Notes under the pieces: model-generated
Seen by the model: only the letters and a program-made list of their open reading frames with translations
Databases searched by the model: none
Told to the model about the DNA's origin: nothing
Shown: piece by piece, positions 6,704 through 7,698 of the stretch
Layout of the letters: every line of letters begins with the position of its first letter
Position numbering within the stretch: the first letter of the stretch is position 1
Assembly (NCBI GenBank): GCA_017548805.1
Contig: JAFYZE010000265.1
Span: forward strand, 1 to 7,698
Reading direction: 5' to 3'
Source: Bacteroidales bacterium
Lineage (GTDB): Bacteria; Bacteroidota; Bacteroidia; Bacteroidales; UBA932
Length of the DNA stretch: 7,698 bases
Made by a program: the position numbers and the translations under genes

Positions 6704-7029
6704 CCTCTGAGTGTTTCAATGGCCTTGACCATGTCCTGCCAGGCACTGTCCATATCTTTCAGTTGTTCGCGTCCCTTGTCGGTGATGCAGTAGTATTTGC
6801 GCGGAGGGCCCTGCGTGGACTCCTCCCAGCGGTAAGTGAGCAGGCCCTGGTTCTTCTGCCGTATCAGCAGGGGATAGAGCGTCCCCTCGACCACGATCAG
6901 GTTCGCGGCCTTCAGTTCCTCGATGATGGCCGAGGCATAGGCTTCGCGCTTGGCAAGGATGCAAAGGATGCAATATTCCAGCATACCTTTCCGCATCTGG
7001 GCGCGTACGTTGTCTGCATTGCTTTCCAT
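6700..7029 (-). CDS. PadR-family winged-helix transcriptional regulator
   Basis: The protein has 109 residues and is a small cytoplasmic DNA-binding repressor. The winged-helix domain fills most of it: RKGMLEYCILCILAKREAYASAIIEEL (split at about residues 13-39), then VVEGTLYPLLIRQKNQGLLTYRWEES (about 46-71), the wing GPPRKYYCITDKGREQL (74-90) and a short C-terminal helix (DMDSAWQDMVKAIETLRG) for dimerisation. These are the hallmark PadR motifs. The ATG at 7029 shares a base with the stop of the upstream PspC gene (TGATG); an in-frame GTG one codon earlier is possible but less likely. Its stop overlaps the next gene's start by 4 bp. Lying between two PspC-domain genes, it most likely represses its own operon and is relieved by a ligand or membrane signal; the effector is unknown. 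Confidence 0.93.
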   Translation of the reverse strand: MESNADNVRAQMRKGMLEYCILCILAKREAYASAIIEELKAANLIVVEGTLYPLLIRQKNQGLLTYRWEESTQGPPRKYYCITDKGREQLKDMDSAWQDMVKAIETLRG

Positions 7030-7595
7030 CACTTTTTGTTTTTAAGGGTGAATCTGGCAAGGTTCTCCGCGGTGGGGGATATGCCGCGCATTTCGCACTG
7101 CTGTGCGGGGGTCTCGGCCTTCGGGACCACGATCCAGAGGATCAGGTAGATCCAGAAGCCGGCGGAGCCCGCGAACAGGGCGACCAGCATCACGACGCGC
7201 ACCAGCGTGATGTCGACGTCGAAATATTGGGCGAGGCCGGAGCAGACTCCGGCGATGCGGGCGTTGTCGGGGTCGCGGAAGAGCTTGTGCGGCGCGGCCG
7301 CAGCGCTCTTCGACGCGCCCGCCCCGGTGCCGCCCGGCATTTCGCTGCCATCCGGCATGCCGAGCTGGGCTATGACGTCGTTCACGAGATTGATGTCCAC
7401 AACGCGGGAGCCGGAGCCGACTTTTTCAGTGAAAAGCTCGGCAATGCGTGACTCGAGATCGTCCATGACCTCTTCGACAGGCACGTCCTTGAGCTGTGAC
7501 CTGAACAGTTTGAGATACCCTTCCAGGCGGCTGTAAGCGTCCTCATCGAGGGTAAAATTCCTTCCGCCGATACCGGCATTGACTGTCTTTTTCAT
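7029..7595 (-). CDS. Short PspC-domain membrane protein with N-terminal helical module
   Basis: The protein has 188 residues and is the first gene of the PadR/PspC operon. The N-terminal module (1-82) has the pattern KKTVNAGIGGRNFTLDEDAY, then VPVEEVMDDLESRIAELF and VVDINLVNDVIAQLG, and matches the start of the long PspC protein downstream. A Gly/Ala/Ser-rich linker (about 83-102, GGTGAGASKSAAAA) joins it to the PspC domain (about 103-158: KLFRDPDNARIAGVCSGLAQYFDVD, split for length, then a hydrophobic hairpin at about 130-158 ending YLILWIVVPKA). A short basic cytoplasmic tail follows. The ATG at 7595 is chosen over an in-frame TTG at 7649, which lies within the -33 region of the promoter and adds residues not typical of the family. 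Likely an inner-membrane sensor or modulator for the neighbouring PadR; function is inferred from domain and context. Confidence 0.9.
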   Translation of the reverse strand: MKKTVNAGIGGRNFTLDEDAYSRLEGYLKLFRSQLKDVPVEEVMDDLESRIAELFTEKVGSGSRVVDINLVNDVIAQLGMPDGSEMPGGTGAGASKSAAAAPHKLFRDPDNARIAGVCSGLAQYFDVDITLVRVVMLVALFAGSAGFWIYLILWIVVPKAETPAQQCEMRGISPTAENLARFTLKNKK

Positions 7596-7615
7596 TTTCC
7601 AAAAGTATTTTTCGA

Positions 7616-7648
7616 TGCAAAGATATAAAAACTTTTGAATACTTTGCA
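7616..7648. promoter_or_regulatory. Inverted repeat embracing the promoter: candidate PadR operator
   Basis: TGCAAAG at 7616-7622 and CTTTGCA at 7642-7648 are perfect 7-bp inverted arms separated by 19 bp (26 bp start to start). One arm covers the end of the -7 element and the other the -33 element of the operon that encodes the PadR regulator. A symmetric site over both core elements is what an autorepressor operator would look like, but the arms partly coincide with the promoter consensus, and 7 bp can arise by chance. The usual PadR half-site ATGT...ACAT is not seen. Confidence 0.35.
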
Positions 7649-7650
7649 AT
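7618..7650 (-). promoter_or_regulatory. Bacteroidota-type promoter for the PspC-PadR operon
   Basis: On the minus strand TATCTTTG (7625-7618) matches TAnnTTTG exactly, and ATTG (7650-7647, one mismatch from TTTG) lies 21 bp upstream. Transcription would start near 7611-7613, about 17 nt before the ATG at 7595. A second -7-like match, TACTTTTG at 7607-7600, is too close to the ATG to be the main promoter. The surrounding 100 bp are strikingly AT-rich compared with the coding regions; beyond this nothing else is recognised out to the window end. Confidence 0.65.
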
Positions 7651-7698
7651 ACAAGGTACTAAAATTTTCAAAAATCTTTCGGAATCGACTGCAAAAAC

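Noticed and set aside
6083..6793. A 236-codon open frame on the plus strand across the long PspC and padR genes
   Set aside because: It crosses two well-recognised minus-strand genes, has no coherent domain, and arises from the base bias of those genes.
7596..7649. TTG start that would extend the short PspC protein by 18 residues
   Set aside because: The extension lies within an AT-rich consensus promoter, and the paralogous protein begins at the equivalent of the ATG at 7595.
7631..7650. Imperfect tandem repeat ACTTTTGAAT / ACTTTGCAAT
   Set aside because: Two mismatches in ten AT-rich bases; better explained by promoter elements and the inverted repeat.

Overview
The window looks like a chromosomal segment of a fairly GC-rich member of the Bacteroidota, probably order Bacteroidales. 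Three things point there. The promoters fit the Bacteroidota-type pattern TTTG-N19-21-TAnnTTTG. Genes generally lack Shine-Dalgarno sequences. The gene families (PspC-domain proteins with the Bacteroidota N-terminal module, a GH120-type beta-helix glycosidase, a ThiL-like protein with the Bacteroidales-type FPLKHLGYKAV motif) are typical of gut or fermentative Bacteroidales. Genus cannot be assigned from this sequence.

Layout. (1) 2-1456, plus strand: the C-terminal 484 residues of DnaE, the replicative DNA polymerase III alpha subunit, cut by the window edge. (2) 1443-4504, minus strand: a two-gene operon made of a secreted GH120-family beta-xylosidase-like beta-helix protein followed by a membrane-anchored linear amide C-N (Ntn/choloylglycine-type) hydrolase. 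The two share one nucleotide (TGATG), and the second gene overlaps the 3' end of dnaE by 14 bp. (3) 4505-4570: a 66-bp divergent intergenic region with two interleaved, oppositely directed promoters. (4) 4571-5590, plus strand: a ThiL/AIR-synthase-like protein in which nearly all nucleotide and metal-binding motifs of thiamine-monophosphate kinase are replaced, so it is probably a pseudoenzyme. (5) 5592-7595, minus strand: a tightly overlapping four-gene operon of a short PspC-domain protein, a PadR-family repressor, a long multi-spanning PspC-domain protein and a 20-codon hydrophobic micro-ORF. Junctions are TGATG, ATGA and ATGA. Its promoter at about 7618-7650 is flanked by a perfect 7-bp inverted repeat that could be the PadR operator.

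How the genes work together. The PadR-PspC operon looks like a self-regulated envelope-sensing unit: two membrane proteins with the same soluble N-terminal module flank the regulator. The GH120/Ntn-hydrolase pair appears to be an envelope or periplasmic catabolic pair (one glycosidase, one amidase) whose joint substrate is not evident. Nothing in the window looks like a CRISPR array, insertion sequence, tRNA/rRNA gene or prophage. The genes are packed with almost no non-coding DNA; the only non-coding stretches are 4505-4570 and about 100 bp at 7596-7698.
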